This document shows, piece by piece, positions 37,818-50,984 of a stretch of DNA of 64,000 bases. The stretch's first letter is position 1. Every line of letters starts with the position of its first letter. Position numbers and translations under genes: made by a program. Source of the DNA: Clusia tigrina (lineage: Eukaryota > Arthropoda > Insecta > Diptera > Clusiidae); NCBI GenBank assembly GCA_920105625.2, contig OV050031.1, forward strand, positions 87,305,995 through 87,369,994, given 5' to 3'. The notes under the pieces are model-generated. The model did not search any database. It had not been told where the DNA came from and saw only the letters and a program-made list of their open reading frames with translations.

Positions 37818-39208
37818 TGTAACTACTCTTTTTTATAGCTGGGGTAAAACTCAGCGGCTCCAGGGGTCGTGTACAGAAAATTATCAAAAGTCCTGCGAGT
37901 TATATTAACAATAGCGTATTTATTTAATATAATGATGGGGAGCTCTTGCTCGAAACATTTCTATTTTCTTAATTCTATATAAATAAACTTGCTTAGTGTA
38001 TACTTGTTTGCCTGTCTCTACGTCCCGGTAAGTATGTGTCTCTGTGACTCAGTGGGAGAACGATTAAAAACCAGAGGCTCTCACTGAGTTCCTATGGTCT
38101 CGGTATGACTTAGTGGGAAAAGGATTAAAGAACAAGAGGTTCCCCCTAAGTCCCTAAGTCTCGGTTGCGTATGTGTCTCAGTGATTCAGTGGGAGAACGA
38201 TTAAAAACCAGAGGCTCTCACTGAATCCCTGTAGTCTCTGTCTGTGTATGGCTTAGCGAGAAAACGATTAAAAACCAGAGGTTCTCGCTAGGCTTTCTGT
38301 GTTCGTATGGTACTTTGTAGAGCTGTTGCTAGTCAGGATGCTGGTGATCGACGAAGAGACCTACTGCCTGGGCTACGTGGTTTATATAGTCCCAGGTCGC
38401 AGCGGCTGACACATGTTGTTATTGGTAGGCCACCGTTGTGTGATTTTACTTCCGTTGGCCAGTAGTCGATTGTTGTTGTTGTGGCAGGCCTGTTGTTGTT
38501 GCAGTCAGGCTTGTTGGTGTTGCAGTCTTTTGCCCTTGGGCCACCTTCAACTTCTGGTGGTCAGCCACCTCGCTCCAACGGTCCCTGGTTAGCCTGCAGT
38601 ATTGTTGCCTGCCAGCAGCGCTGTCCGGAATCCTGTAGTGGTGTTGTTGTTAAATATTTAATTTAACTGACAACCAGCATTTCATTTGTATTCCTCCTTC
38701 TGCTTTGTACTTGCCGGCCGTTGGCGTGGTGGTGGTTCTGTCGTTGTCCCTCTTGTGCTTCGCTCTCGTTTCTTCGTGTTGTTGGTGTAAGATTTCCGAG
38801 TGAGCGCACTCGGCAAATTCCACCGCTGAGTTCGTGCACTCACCTTCTCTTGTCCGGCATGTATTTGTTGTATTCCTCGTCGCTGTGTTTTGTTCCTCGC
38901 TCTTTGCAAGCATAGCGCTGATTGGCAAGATCGTTGGCTGTGGTGGTCGTTTTTTTGTTATAATTGCTATTATTCCAACTGGTCTAATATGCTGCTACTG
39001 ATCTGCGCTCCTACCACGGCCGCGCTAATTGGTTACAATGCCTGTAGTTCTTTTCGTTAGGTTCTCACTGCAGTTGTTTCGGTTGGCATTGTGGGCGTTT
39101 CCAAGCTGCAATTATTCGATCTGTTCATGATGGTGTTTGTGTGTGTTTAGTGACTCTGTCACCTGTGGTGTGGACCAAAATTTCCCACAGAAGATTCTGG
39201 TTCTTACA
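37818..39208 (+). mobile_element. Solo-LTR-like insertion, copy 6 (1391 bp)
   Basis: Last LTR copy in the window, with intact ends and AGGC duplication at 37814-37817 and 39209-39212. No further copy occurs in the remaining 24.8 kb. Confidence 0.72.
38046..38294 (+). other. Four-hairpin cluster of LTR6
   Basis: Same four stems and loops as LTR5. Confidence 0.78.
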
Positions 39209-42200
39209 AGGCATAGAGAAGGCAGCAGACCCCCCAATCGACAGCGGCAGCAGCTGAGATGCCTTCAGAGACGCTAACAGAGGCTGCGACGCCTACTGAG
39301 ACGCCGACTGAGGCCGATAGGGGTAGATATAGGTATTGAGAAGGCAGCAGACCACCCAATCGACAGCGGCAACGACTGAGACGCCAAGAGAGATGCTGAC
39401 AGAGGCTGCGACGCCGACTGAGACGCTGATTGAGGCAGATAGGGGTAGATATAGGCATAGTGAAGGCAGCAGACTCCCCAATCGACAGCGGCAGCGACTG
39501 AGATGCTGACAGCGACAGAGACGCTGACAGAGGCTGCGACGCCGACTGAGGCAGACAGGGGTAGATATAGGCATAGAGAAGGCAACATACCCCCAATCGA
39601 CAGCGGCAGCGACTGAGACGCCTACAGAGACGCTAACAGAGGCTGCGACGCCGACTGAGACGCCGACTGAGGCAGATAGGGGAAGATATAGGCATAGAGA
39701 AGGCAGCACACCCCCCAATCGACAGCGGCAGCGACTGAGACGCCTACAGAGACGCTGACAGAGGCTGCGACACCGACTGAGGCAGATAGGGGTAGATATA
39801 GGCATAGAGTAGGCAGCAGACCCCCCAATCGACAGCGGCAGCGGCTGAGATGCCTTCAGAGACGCTAACAGAGGTTGCGACGTCTACTGAGACGCCGACT
39901 GAGGCAGATAGGGGTAGATATAAGCATTGAGAAGGCAGCAGACCCCCTAATCGACAGCGGCAATGACTGAGACGCCTACAGAGATGCTGACAGAGGCTGC
40001 GACGCCGACTGAGACGCCGACTGAGGCAGATAGGGGAAGATATAGGCATAGAGAAGGTAGCAGACTCCCCAATCGACAGCGGCAGCGACTGAGACGCTAA
40101 AAGAGGCTGCGACAGCGACTGAGACGCCGACTGAGGCAGATAGGGGTAGATATAGGCATAGAGAATGCAACAGACCCCCCAATCGATAGCGGCAGAGACT
40201 GAGACGCCTACACAGACGCTGACAGAGGCTGCGACGCCGACTGAGACGCCGACTGAGACGCCGACTGAGGCAGATAGGGGTAGATATAGGCATAGAGAAG
40301 GTAGCAGACTCCACAATCGACAGCGGCAGCGACTGAGACGCTGACAGAGGCTCCGACGCCGACTGAAGCAGACAGGGGTAGATATAGGCATAGAGAAGGC
40401 AACAGACCCCCCAATCGACAGCGGCAGCGACTGAGACGCTAAAATAGGCTGCGACAGCGACTGAGACGCCGACTGAGGCAGATAGGGGTAGATATAGGCA
40501 TAGAGAATACAACAGACCCCCCAATCGACAGCGGCAGAGACTGAGACGCCTACAGAGACGCTGACAGAGGCTGCGACGCCGACTGAGACGCCGACTGAGA
40601 CGCCGACTGAGGCAGATAGGGGTAGATATAGGCATAGAGAATGCAACAGACCCCCGCAATCGATAGCGGTACCAACTGAGAGGCCTACAGAGACGCTGAC
40701 AGAGACCACGACGCCGACTGAGACGCCGACTGAGGCAGAGAGCGGTAGATATAGGCATAGAGAAGGCACCAGACCCCCCCAATGGACAACGGCAACGACT
40801 GAGACGCCTACAGAGACTCTGACAGAGGCTGCGACGCCGACTCAGACGTCGACTGAGGCAGATAGGGTTAGATATAGGCATAGAGAAGGCAGCAGACCCC
40901 CCCAATCGACAGCGGAAGTAACTGGGTCGCTTACAGAAACGCTGACAGAGGCTGCGACGGCTACTGAGGCAGATAGGGGTAGATATAGGCATAGAGAAGG
41001 CAGCATACCCAACCAATCAACAGCGGCATCGACTGAGACGCCTACAGAGACGCTGACAGAGGCTGCGACATCGACTGAGGCAGATAGGGGTATATATAGG
41101 CATAGAGAAGGCAGCAGACCCCCCAATCGACAGCGGCAGCAGCTGAGATGCCTTCAGAGACGCTAACAGAGGCTGCGACGCCTACTGAGACGCCGACTGA
41201 GGCAGATAGGGGTAGATATAGGCATTGAGAAGGCAGCAGACCCCCCAATCGACAGCGGCAACGACTGAGACGCCAACAGAGATGTTGACAGAGGCTGCGA
41301 CACCGACTGAGACGCTGATTTAGGCAGATAGGGGTAGATATAGGCATAGAGAAGGCAGCAGACTCCTCAATCGACAGCGGCAGCGACTGAGATGCTGACA
41401 GCGTCAGAGACGCTGACAGAGGCTGCGACGCCGACTGAGGCAGACAGGGGTAGATATAGGCATAGAGAAGGCAACATACCCTCAAATCGACAGCGGCAGC
41501 GACTGAGACGCCTACAGAGACGCTAACAGAGGCTGCGACGCCGACTGAGACGCCGACTGAGGCAGATAGGGGTAGATATAAGCATTGAGAAGGCAGCAGA
41601 CCCCCCAATCGACAGCGGCAATGAATGAGACGCCAACAGAGATGCTGACAGAGGCTGCGACGCCGACTGAGACGCCGACTGAGGCAGATAGGGCTAGATA
41701 TAGGCACAGAAAAGGCAGCAGACCCCCCAATCGACAGCGGCAGCGACTGAGACGCCTACAGAGACGCTGACAAAGGCTGCAACGCCGACTGAGGCAGGCA
41801 GGGGTAGATATAGGCATAGAGAAGGCAACAGACCCCCCAAACGACAGCGGCAAACACTGAGACGCAAACAGAGATGCTAACAGTGGCTGCGACACCGACT
41901 GAGACGCTGATTTAGGCGGATAGGGGTAGATATAGGCATAGAGAAGGCAGCAGACTCCCCAATCGACAGCGGCAGCGACTGAGATGCTGACATCGACAGA
42001 GACGCTGACAGAGGCTGCGACGCCGACTGAGGCAGACAGGGGTAGATATAGGCATATAGAAGGCAACATACCCCCAAATCGACAGCGGCAGCGACTGAGA
42101 CGCTTACAGAGACGCTAACAGAGGCTGCGACGCCGACTGAGACGCCGACTGAGGCAGATAGGGGAAGATATAGGCATAGAGAAGGCAGCACACCCCCCAA

Positions 42201-43245
42201 TCGTCAGCGGCAGCGACTGAGACGCCAACAGAGACGTTAACAGAGGTTGCGACGCCTACTGATACGCCGACTGAGGCAGATAGGGGTAGATATAAGCATT
42301 GAGAACGCAGCAGACCCCCCAATCGACAGCGGCAATGAATGAGACGCCAACAGAGATGCTGACAGAGGCTGCGACGCCGACTGAGACGCCGACTGAGGCA
42401 GATAGGGGTAGATATAGGCATAGAGAAGGCAGCAGACTCCTCAATCGACAGCGGCAGCGACTGAGACGCTGACAGCGACAGAGACGCCGACAGAGGCTGC
42501 GACGCCGACTGAGGCAGACAGGGGTAGATATAGGCATAGAGAAGGCAACAGACCCCCAAATAGACAGCGGCAGCGACTGAGACGCCTACAGAGACGCTAA
42601 AAGAGGCTGCGACAGCGACTGAGACGCCGACTGAGGCAGATAGGGCTAGATATAGGCACAGAAAAGGCAGCAGACCCCCAATCGACAGCGGCAGCGACTG
42701 AGACGCCTACAGAGACGCTGACAAAGGCTGCAACGCCGATTGAGACGCCGACTGAGGCAGATAGGGGTAGATATTGGCATAGAGAATGCAACAGACCCCC
42801 AATCGACAGCGGCAGAGACTGAGACGCCTACAGAGACGCTGACAGAGGCTGCGACGCCGACTGAGACGCTGACTGAGGCAGATAGGGGTAGATATAGGCA
42901 TAGAGAAGCCAGCAGAACCTCCCATTAACAGCGGCAGCTACTGAAATGCCTACAGGGGCGCTGACAGAGGCTGCGACGCCGACTGAGACGCCGACTGAGG
43001 CAAATAGGGGTAGATATAGGCATAGAGAATGCAACAGACCCCCCAATCGACAGCGGCAGAGACTGAGACGCCTACAGAGACCCTGACAGAGGCTGCGACG
43101 CCGACTGAGACGCCGACTGAGACGCCGACTGATGCAGATAGGGGTAGATATAGGCATAGAGAAGGCAACATACCCTCCAATCGACAGCGGCAGCGACTGA
43201 GACGCCTACAGAGACGCCGACTGATGCAGATAGGGGTAGATATAG
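39209..43245. repeat. Long-range duplicated segment, copy B (pairs with 19332-23700)
   Basis: Starts just after LTR6. It shares CGTCAGCGGC (about 42203), GATAGCGGCAGAG (about 40186) and AGAGCGGTAG (about 40737) with copy A. It lacks a 440-bp block relative to copy A at about 42545. Confidence 0.8.
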
Positions 43246-43324
43246 GCATAGAGAATGCAACAGACCCCCGCAATCGATAGCGGTACCAACTGAGAGGCCT
43301 ACAGAGACGCTGACAGAGACTACG

Positions 43325-43384
43325 ACGCCGACTGAGACGCCGACTGAGACGCCGACTGAGACGCCGACTGAGACGCCGACTGAG
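43325..43384 (+). repeat. 12-bp VNTR expansion, five units
   Basis: Five ACGCCGACTGAG units in a monomer of the GGTACCAACTGAGAGGCC type. The related monomer near 3890-3930 has fewer units. Confidence 0.9.
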
Positions 43385-45470
43385 GCAGAGAGGGGTAGAT
43401 ATAGGCATAGAGAAGGCACCAGACCCCCCAATCGACAGCGGCAACGACTGAGACGCCTACAGGGACTCTGACATAGGCTGCGAAGCCGACTCAGACGTCG
43501 ACTGAGGCAGATAGGGTTAGATATAGGCATAGAGAAGGCAGCAGACTCCCCCAATCGACAGCGGAATCAACTGGGACGCTTACAGAAACGCTGACAGAGG
43601 CTGCGACGCCTACTGAGACGCCGACTGAGGCAGATAGGGGTAAATATAGGCATAGAGAAGGCAGCAAACCCAACCAATCAACAGCGGCATCGACTGAGAT
43701 GCCTACAGACACGCTGACAGAGGCTGCGACACCGACTGAAGCAGATAGGAGTAGATATAGGCATAGAGAAGGCAGCAGACCCCCCAATCGACAGCGGCAG
43801 CAGCTGAGATGCCTTCAGAGACGCTAACAGAGGCTGCGATGCCTACTGAGACGCCGACTGAGGCAGATAGGGGTAGATATTGGCATTGAGAAGGCAGCAG
43901 ACCCCCCCATCGACAGCGGCAACGACTGAGACCCCAAGAGAGATGCTGTCAGAGGCTGCGACGCCGACTGAGACGCTGATTGAGGCAGATAGGGGTAGAT
44001 ATAGGCATAGAGAAGGCAGCAGACTCCCCAATCGACAGCGGCAGCGACTGAGATGCTGACAGCGACAGAGACGCTGACAGAGGCTGCGACGCCGACTGAG
44101 GCAGACAGGGGTAGATATAGGCATAGAGAAGGCAACATACCCCCCAATCGACAGCGGCAGCGACTGAGACGCCTACAGAGACGCTAACAGAGGCTGCGAC
44201 GCCGACTGAGACGCCGACTGAGGCAGATAGGGGAAGATATAGGCATAGAGAAGGCAGCACACCCCCCAATCGACAGCGGCAGCGACTGAGACGCCTACAG
44301 AGACGCTGACAGAGGCTGCGACACCGACTGAGGCAGATTGGGGTAGATATAGGCATAGAGAAGGCAGCAGACCCCCCAATCGACAGCGGCAGCGGCTGAG
44401 ATGCCTTCAGAGACGCTAACAGAGGTTGCGACGTCTACTGAGACGCCGACTGAGGCAGATAGGGGTAGATATAAGCATTGAGAAGGCAGCAGACCCCCTA
44501 ATCGACAGCGGCAATGACTGAGACGCCTACAGAGATGCTGACAGAGGCTGCGACGCCGACTGAGACGCCGACTGAGGCAGATAGGGGAAGATATAGGCAT
44601 AGAGAAGGCAGCACACCCCCCAATCGACAGCGGAAGCAACTGGGACGATTACAGAAACGCTGACAGAGGCTGCGATGCCTACTGAGACGCCGACTGAGGC
44701 AGATAGGGGTAGATATAGGCATAGAGAAGGCAGCAGACCCCCCAATCGACAGCGGCAGCAGCTGAGATGCCTTCAGAGACGCTAACAGAGGCTGCGACGC
44801 CTACTGAGACGCCGACTGAGGCAGATAGGGGTAGATATAGGCATTGAGAAGGCTGCAGACCCCCCAATCGACAGCGACAACGACTGAGACGCCAAGAGAG
44901 ATGCTGTCAGAGGCTGCGACGCCGACTGAGACGCTGATTTAGGCAGACAGGGGTAGATATAGGCATAGAGAAGGCAACATACCCCCCAATCGACTGCGGC
45001 AGCGACTGACACGCCTACAGAGACGCTAACAGAGGCTGCGACGCCGACTGAGGCAGATAGGGGTAGATATAAGCATTGAGAAGGCAGCAGACCCCCTAAT
45101 CGACAGCGGCAATGACTGAGACGCGTACAGAGATGCTGACAGAGGCTGCGACGCCTACTGAGACGCCGACTGAGGCAGATAGGGGTAGATATAGGCATTG
45201 AGAAGGCAGCAGACCCCCCAATCGACAGCGGCAGCGACTGAGACGCTGACAGAGGCTGCGACGCCGACTGAAGCAGACAGGGGTAGCTATAGGCATAGAG
45301 AAGGCAACAGACCCCCGCAATCGATAGCGGTACCAACTGAGAGGCCTACAGAGACGCTGACAGAGACCACGACGCCGACTGAGACGCCGACTGAGACGCC
45401 GACTGAGACGTCGACTGAGGCAGAGAGGGGTAGATATAGGCGTAGAGAAGGCACCAGACCCCCCCAATGG

Positions 45471-46082
45471 ACAACGGCAAGGACTGAGACGCCTACAGAG
45501 ACTCTGACAGAGGCTGCGACGCCGACTCAGACGTCGACTGAGGCAGATAGGGTTAGATATAGGCATAGAGAAGGCAACAGACCCCCCAATCGACAGCGGA
45601 AGCAACTGGGTCGCTTACAGAAACGCTGACAGAGGCTGCGACGGCTACTGAGATGCCGACTGAGGCAGATAGGGGTAGATATAGGCATAGAGAAGGCAGC
45701 ATACCCAACCAATCAACAGCGGCATCGACTGAGACGCCTACAGAGACGCTGACAGAGGCTGCGACACCGACTGAGGCAGATTGGGGTAGAAATAGGCATA
45801 GAGAAGGCAGCAGACCCCACAATCAACAGCGGCAGCTACTGAAATGCCTACAGGGGCGCTGACAGAGGCTGCGACGCCGACTGAGACTCCGACTGAGGCA
45901 AATAGGGGTAGATATAGGCATAGAGAATGCAACAGACCCCCCAATCGACAGCGGTACCAACTGAGAGGCCTACAGAGACGCTGACAGAGACCACGACGCC
46001 GACTGAGACGCCGACTGAGACGTCGACTGAGGCAGAGAGGGGTAGATATAGGCATAGAGAAGGCACCAGACCCCCCCAATAG
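45471..46082. repeat. 612-bp tandem duplication, copy 1
   Basis: A block of about five monomers starting at GACAACGGCAAGGACTGAG and repeated 612 bp later. Shared rare variants include GATTGGGGTAGAAATAGG and CCCCACAATCAACAGCGG. Confidence 0.8.
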
Positions 46083-46562
46083 ACAACGGCAAGGACTGAG
46101 ACGCCTACAGAGACTCTAACAGAGGCTGCGACGCCGACTCAGACGTCGACTGAGGCAGATAGGTTTAGATATAGGCATAGAGAAGGCAGCAGCCCCCCCA
46201 ATCGACAGCGGAAGCAACTGGGTCGCTTACAGAAACGCTGACAGGGGCTGCGACGGCTACTGAGACGCCGACTGAGGCAGATAGGGGTAGATATAGGCAT
46301 AGAGAAGGCAGCATACCCAACCAATCAACAGCGGCATCGACTGAGACGCCTACAGAGACGCTGACAGAGGCTGCGACACCGACTGAGGCAGATTGGGGTA
46401 GAAATAGGCATAGAGAAGGCAGCAGACCCCACAATCAACAGCGGCAGCTACTGAAATGCCTACAGGGGCGCTGACAGAGGCTGCGACGCCGACTGAGACT
46501 CCAACTGAGGCAAATAGGGGTAGATATAGGCATAGAGAATGCAACAGACCCCCCAATCGACA
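46083..46562. repeat. 612-bp tandem duplication, copy 2 (partial)
   Basis: Repeats 45471 onward until about 46562, where copy 1 continues with GGTACCAACTGAG and copy 2 with GCAGAGACTGAG. Confidence 0.78.
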
Positions 46563-49500
46563 GCGGCAGAGACTGAGACGCCTACAGAGACCCTGACAGA
46601 GGCTGCGACGCCGACTAAGACGCCGACTGAGACGCCGACTGAGACGCCGACTGCGACGCCGACTGAGGCAGATAGGGGTAGATATAGGCATAGACAATGC
46701 AACAGACACCCGCAATCGATAGCGGTACCAACTGAGAGGCCTACAGAGACGCTGACAGAGACTACGACGCCCACTGAGACGCCGACTGAGGCAGAGAGGG
46801 GTAGATATAGGCATAGAGAAGGCACCAGACCCCCCCAATCGACAGCGGCAACGACTGAGACGCCTACAGGGACTCTAACATAGGCTGCGACGCCGACTCA
46901 GACGTCGACTGAGGCAGATAGGGTTAGATATAGGCATAGAGAAGGCAGCAGACCCCCCCAATCGATAGCGGAAGCAACTGGGACGCTTACAGAAACGCTG
47001 ACAGAGGCTGCGACGCCTACTGAGACGCCGACTGAGGCAGATAGGGGTAGATATAGGCATAGAGAAGGCAGCATACCCAATCAATCAACAGCGGCATCGA
47101 CTGAGATGCCTACAGAGACGCTGACAGAGGCTGCGACACCGACTGAGGCAGATAGGGGTAGATATAGGCATAGAGAAGGCAGCAGACCCCCCAATCGACA
47201 GCGGCAGCAGATGAGATGCCTTCAGAGACGCTAACAGACGCTGCGACGCCTACTGAGACGCCGACTGAGGCAGATAGGGGTAGATATAGGCATTGAGAAG
47301 GCAGCAGACCCCCCAATCGACAGCGACAACGACTGAGACGCCAAGAGAGATGCTGTCAGAGGCTGCGACGCCGACTGAGACGCTGATTGAGGCAGATAGG
47401 GGTAGATATAGGCATAGAGAAGGCAGCAGACTCCCCAATCGACAGCGGCAGCGACTGAGATGCTGACAGCGACAGAGACGCTGACAGAGGCTGCGACGCC
47501 GACTGAGGCAGACAGGGGTAGATATAGGCATAGAGAAGGCAACACACCCCCCAATCGACAGCGGCAGCGACTGAGACGCCTACCGAGACGCTAACAGAGG
47601 CTGCGACGCCGACTGAGACGCCGACTGAGGCAGATAGGGGAAGATATAGGCATAGAGAAGGCAGCACACCCCCCAATCGACAGCGGCAGCGACTGAGACG
47701 CCTACAGAGACGCTGACAGAGGCTGCGACACCGACTGAGGCAGATAGGGGTAGATATAGGCATAGAGAAGGCAGCAGACCCCCCAATCGACAGCGGCAGC
47801 GGCTGAGATGCCTTCAGAGACGCTAACAGAGGTTGCGACGTCTACTGAGACGCCGACTGAGGCAGATAGGGGTAGATATAAGCATTGAGAAGGCAGCAGA
47901 CCCCCTAATCGACAGCGGCAATGACTGAGACGCCTACAGAGATGCTGACAGAGGCTGCGACGCCGACTGAGACGCCGACTGAGGCAGATAGGGGTAGATA
48001 TAGGCATAGAGAAGGCAGCAGACTCCTCAATCGACAGCGGCAGCGACTGAGACGCTGACAGCGACAGAGACGCCGACAGAGGCTGCGACGCCGACTGAGG
48101 CAGACAGGGGTAGATATAGGCATAGAGAAGGCAACAGACCCCCCAATCGGCAGCGGCAGCGACTGAGACGCTTACAGAGACGCTAAAAGAGGCTGCGACA
48201 GCGACTGAGACGCCTACTGAGGCAGATAGGGCTAGATAGAGGCACAGAAAAGGCAGCAGACCCCCCAATCGACAGCGGCAGCGACTGAGACGCCTACAGA
48301 GACGCTGACACAGGCTGCAACGCCGATTGAGACGCCGACTGAGGCAGATAGGGGTAGATATTGGCATAGAGAATGCAGCAGACCCCCAATCGACAGCGGC
48401 AGAGACTGAGACGCCTACAGAGACGCTGACAGAGGCTGCGACGCCGACTGAGACGCTGACTGAGGCAGATAGGGGTAGATATAGGCATAGAGAAAGCAGC
48501 AGAACCCACAACAAACAGCGGCAGCTACTGGAATGCCTACAGGGGCGCTGACAGAGGCTGCGACACCGACTGAGACGCCGACTGAGGCAGATAGGGGTAG
48601 ATATAGGCATAGAGAATGCAACAGACCCCCCAATCGACAGCGGCAGCGACTGAGACGCTGACAGCGACAGAGACGCTGACAGAGGCTGCGACGCCGACTG
48701 AGGCTGCGACGCCGACTGAGGCAGACAGGGGTAGATATAGACATAGAGAAGGCATTAGACCCCACAATCGATAGCGGCAAAGACTGAGACGCCAACAGAG
48801 ATGCTAACAGAGGCTGCGACGCCTACTGAGACGCCGGCTGAGGCAGATAGAGGTAGATATAGGCATAGAGAAGGCAGCAGACTCCCCAATCGACAGCGGC
48901 AGCGACTGAGATGCTGACAGCGACTGAGACGCTGACAGAGGCTGCGACGCCGACTGAAGCAGACAGGTGTAGCTATAGGCATAGAGAAGGCAACAGACCC
49001 CCCAATCGACAGCGGCAGCGACTGAGAGGCTAAAAGAGGCTGCGACAGCGACTGAGACGCCGACTGAGGCAGATAGGGGTAGATATAGGCATAGAGAATG
49101 CAACAGACCCCCCAATCGACAGCGGCAGAGACTGAGACGCCTACAGAGACGCTGACAGAGGCTGCGACGCCGACTGAGACGCCGACTGAGACGCCGACTG
49201 AGGCAGATAGGTTTAGATATAGGCATAGAGAATGCAACAGACCCCCGCAATCGATAGCGGTACCAACTGAGAGGCCTACAGAGACGCTGACAGAGACCAC
49301 GACGCCGACTGAGACGCCGACTGAGACGCCGACTGAGACGCCGACTGAGACGTCGACTGAGGCAGATAGGGTTAGATATAGGCATAGAGAAGGCAGCAGA
49401 CCCCCCCAATCGACAGCGGAAGCAACTGGGTCGCTTACAGAAACGCTGACAGAGGCTGCGACGGCTACTGAGACGCCGACTGAGGCAGATAGGGGTAGAT

Positions 49501-50964
49501 ATAGGCATAGAGAAGGCAGCATACCCAACCAATCAACAGCGGCATCGACTGAGACGCCTACAGAGACGCTGACAGAGGCTGCGACACCGACTGAGGCAGA
49601 TAGGGGTAGATATAGGCATAGAGAAGGCAGCAGACCCCCAATCTACAGCGGCAGCAGCTGAGATGCCTTCAGAGACGCTAACAGAGGCTGCGACGCCTAC
49701 TGAGACGCCGACTGAGGCAGATAGGGGTAGATATAGGCATTGAGAAGGCAGCAGGCCCCCCAATCGACAGCGGCAACGACTGAGACGCCAACAGAGATGC
49801 TGACAGATTCTGCGACACCGACTGAGACCCTAATTGAGGCAGATAGGGGTAGATATAGGCATAGAGAAGGCAGCAGACTCCCCAATCGACAGCGGCAGCG
49901 ACTGAGATGCTGACAGCGACAGAGACGCTGACAGAGGCTGCGACGCCGACTGAGGCAGACAGGGGTAGATATAGGCATAGAGAAGGCAACATACCCCCAA
50001 ATCGACAGCGGCAGCGACTGAGACGCCTACAGAGACGCTAACAGAGGCTGCGACGCCAACTGAGACGCCGACTGAGGCAGATAGGGGAAGATATACTCAT
50101 AGAGAAGGCAGCACACCCCCCAATCGACAGCGGCAGCGACTGAGACGCCTACAGAGACGCTGACAGAGGCTGCGACACCGACTGAGGCAGATAGGGGTAG
50201 ATATAGGCATAGAGAAGGCAGCAGACCCCCCCAATCGACAGCGGCAGCGGCTGAGATGCCTTCAGAGACGCTAACAGAGGTTGCGACGCCTACTGAGACG
50301 CCGACTGAGGCAGATAGGGGTAGATATAGCCATAGAGAAGGCAGCAGACTCCTCAATCGACAGCGGCAGCGACTGAGACGCTTACAGAGACGCTAAAAGA
50401 GGCTGCGACAGCGACTGAGACGCCTACTGACGCAGATAGGGCTAGATATAGGCACAGAAAAGGCAGCAGACCCCCCAATCGACAGCGGCAGCGACTGAGA
50501 CGCCTACAGAGATGCTGACAAAGGCTGCAACGCCGATTGAGACGCCGACTGAGGCAGATAGGGGTAGATATTGGCTTAGAGAATGCAACAGACCCCCAAT
50601 CGACAGCGGCAGAGACTGAGACGCCTACAGAGACGCTGACAGAGGCTGCGACGCCGACTGAGACGCTGACTGAGGCAGATAGGGGTAGATATAGGCATAG
50701 AGAAGGCAGCAGAACCCACAACAAACAGCGGCAGCTACTGAAATGCCTACAGGGGCGCTGACAGAGGCTGCGACACCGACTGAGACGCCGACTAAGGTAG
50801 ATAGGGGTAGATATAGGCATAGAGAATGCAACAGACCCCCCAATCGACAGCGGCAGAGACTGAGACGCCTACAGAGACGCTGACAGAGACCACGACGCCG
50901 ACTGAGACGCCGACTGAGACGCCGACTGAGACGCCGACTGAGCCGACGACTAAGACGCCGACTG
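46263..50964. repeat. Higher-order repeat, 4.70-kb unit, copy 1
   Basis: Matches copy 2 at a 4702-bp offset until about 48700 and at 4684 bp after it. The change is one 18-bp direct duplication in this copy (CTGAGGCTGCGACGCCGA region near 48690-48720). The last roughly 80 bp differ because one monomer is missing here near 50887. Confidence 0.88.
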
Positions 50965-50984
50965 AGACGCCGACTGAGGCAGAT
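50895..50984 (+). repeat. 12-bp VNTR with a hybrid unit
   Basis: ACGCCGACTGAG units interrupted by CCGACGACTAAG, a recombined unit. The same hybrid appears at about 55749 and, as CCGACGACTGAG, at 56066-56077. This marks the three arrays as related. Confidence 0.75.

Larger units (their letters stand above)
33373..39208. repeat. Higher-order repeat, 5836-bp LTR-containing unit, copy 2
   Basis: Second copy of the 5.83-kb unit, ending in LTR6. The following array (39209 to about 40090) continues at the same offset before it diverges at a 6-bp difference (GCGACTGCGACAGCG here, GCGACAGCG there). A third unit was therefore started, then rearranged. Confidence 0.88.

Noticed and set aside
5768..39208. 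Pairs of LTRs as the two ends of one large retrotransposon
   Set aside because: The sequence between LTRs is satellite identical to the sequence outside them, each LTR has its own AGGC duplication, and no gag, pol or primer-binding site is present.
49098..49661. Plus-strand frames encoding Thr-Glu/Thr-Pro repeats as a mucin-like or surface protein
   Set aside because: The TE/TP dipeptides come from the 12-bp units. The frame shifts from monomer to monomer because unit length is not a multiple of three, and stops occur in the other half of each monomer.
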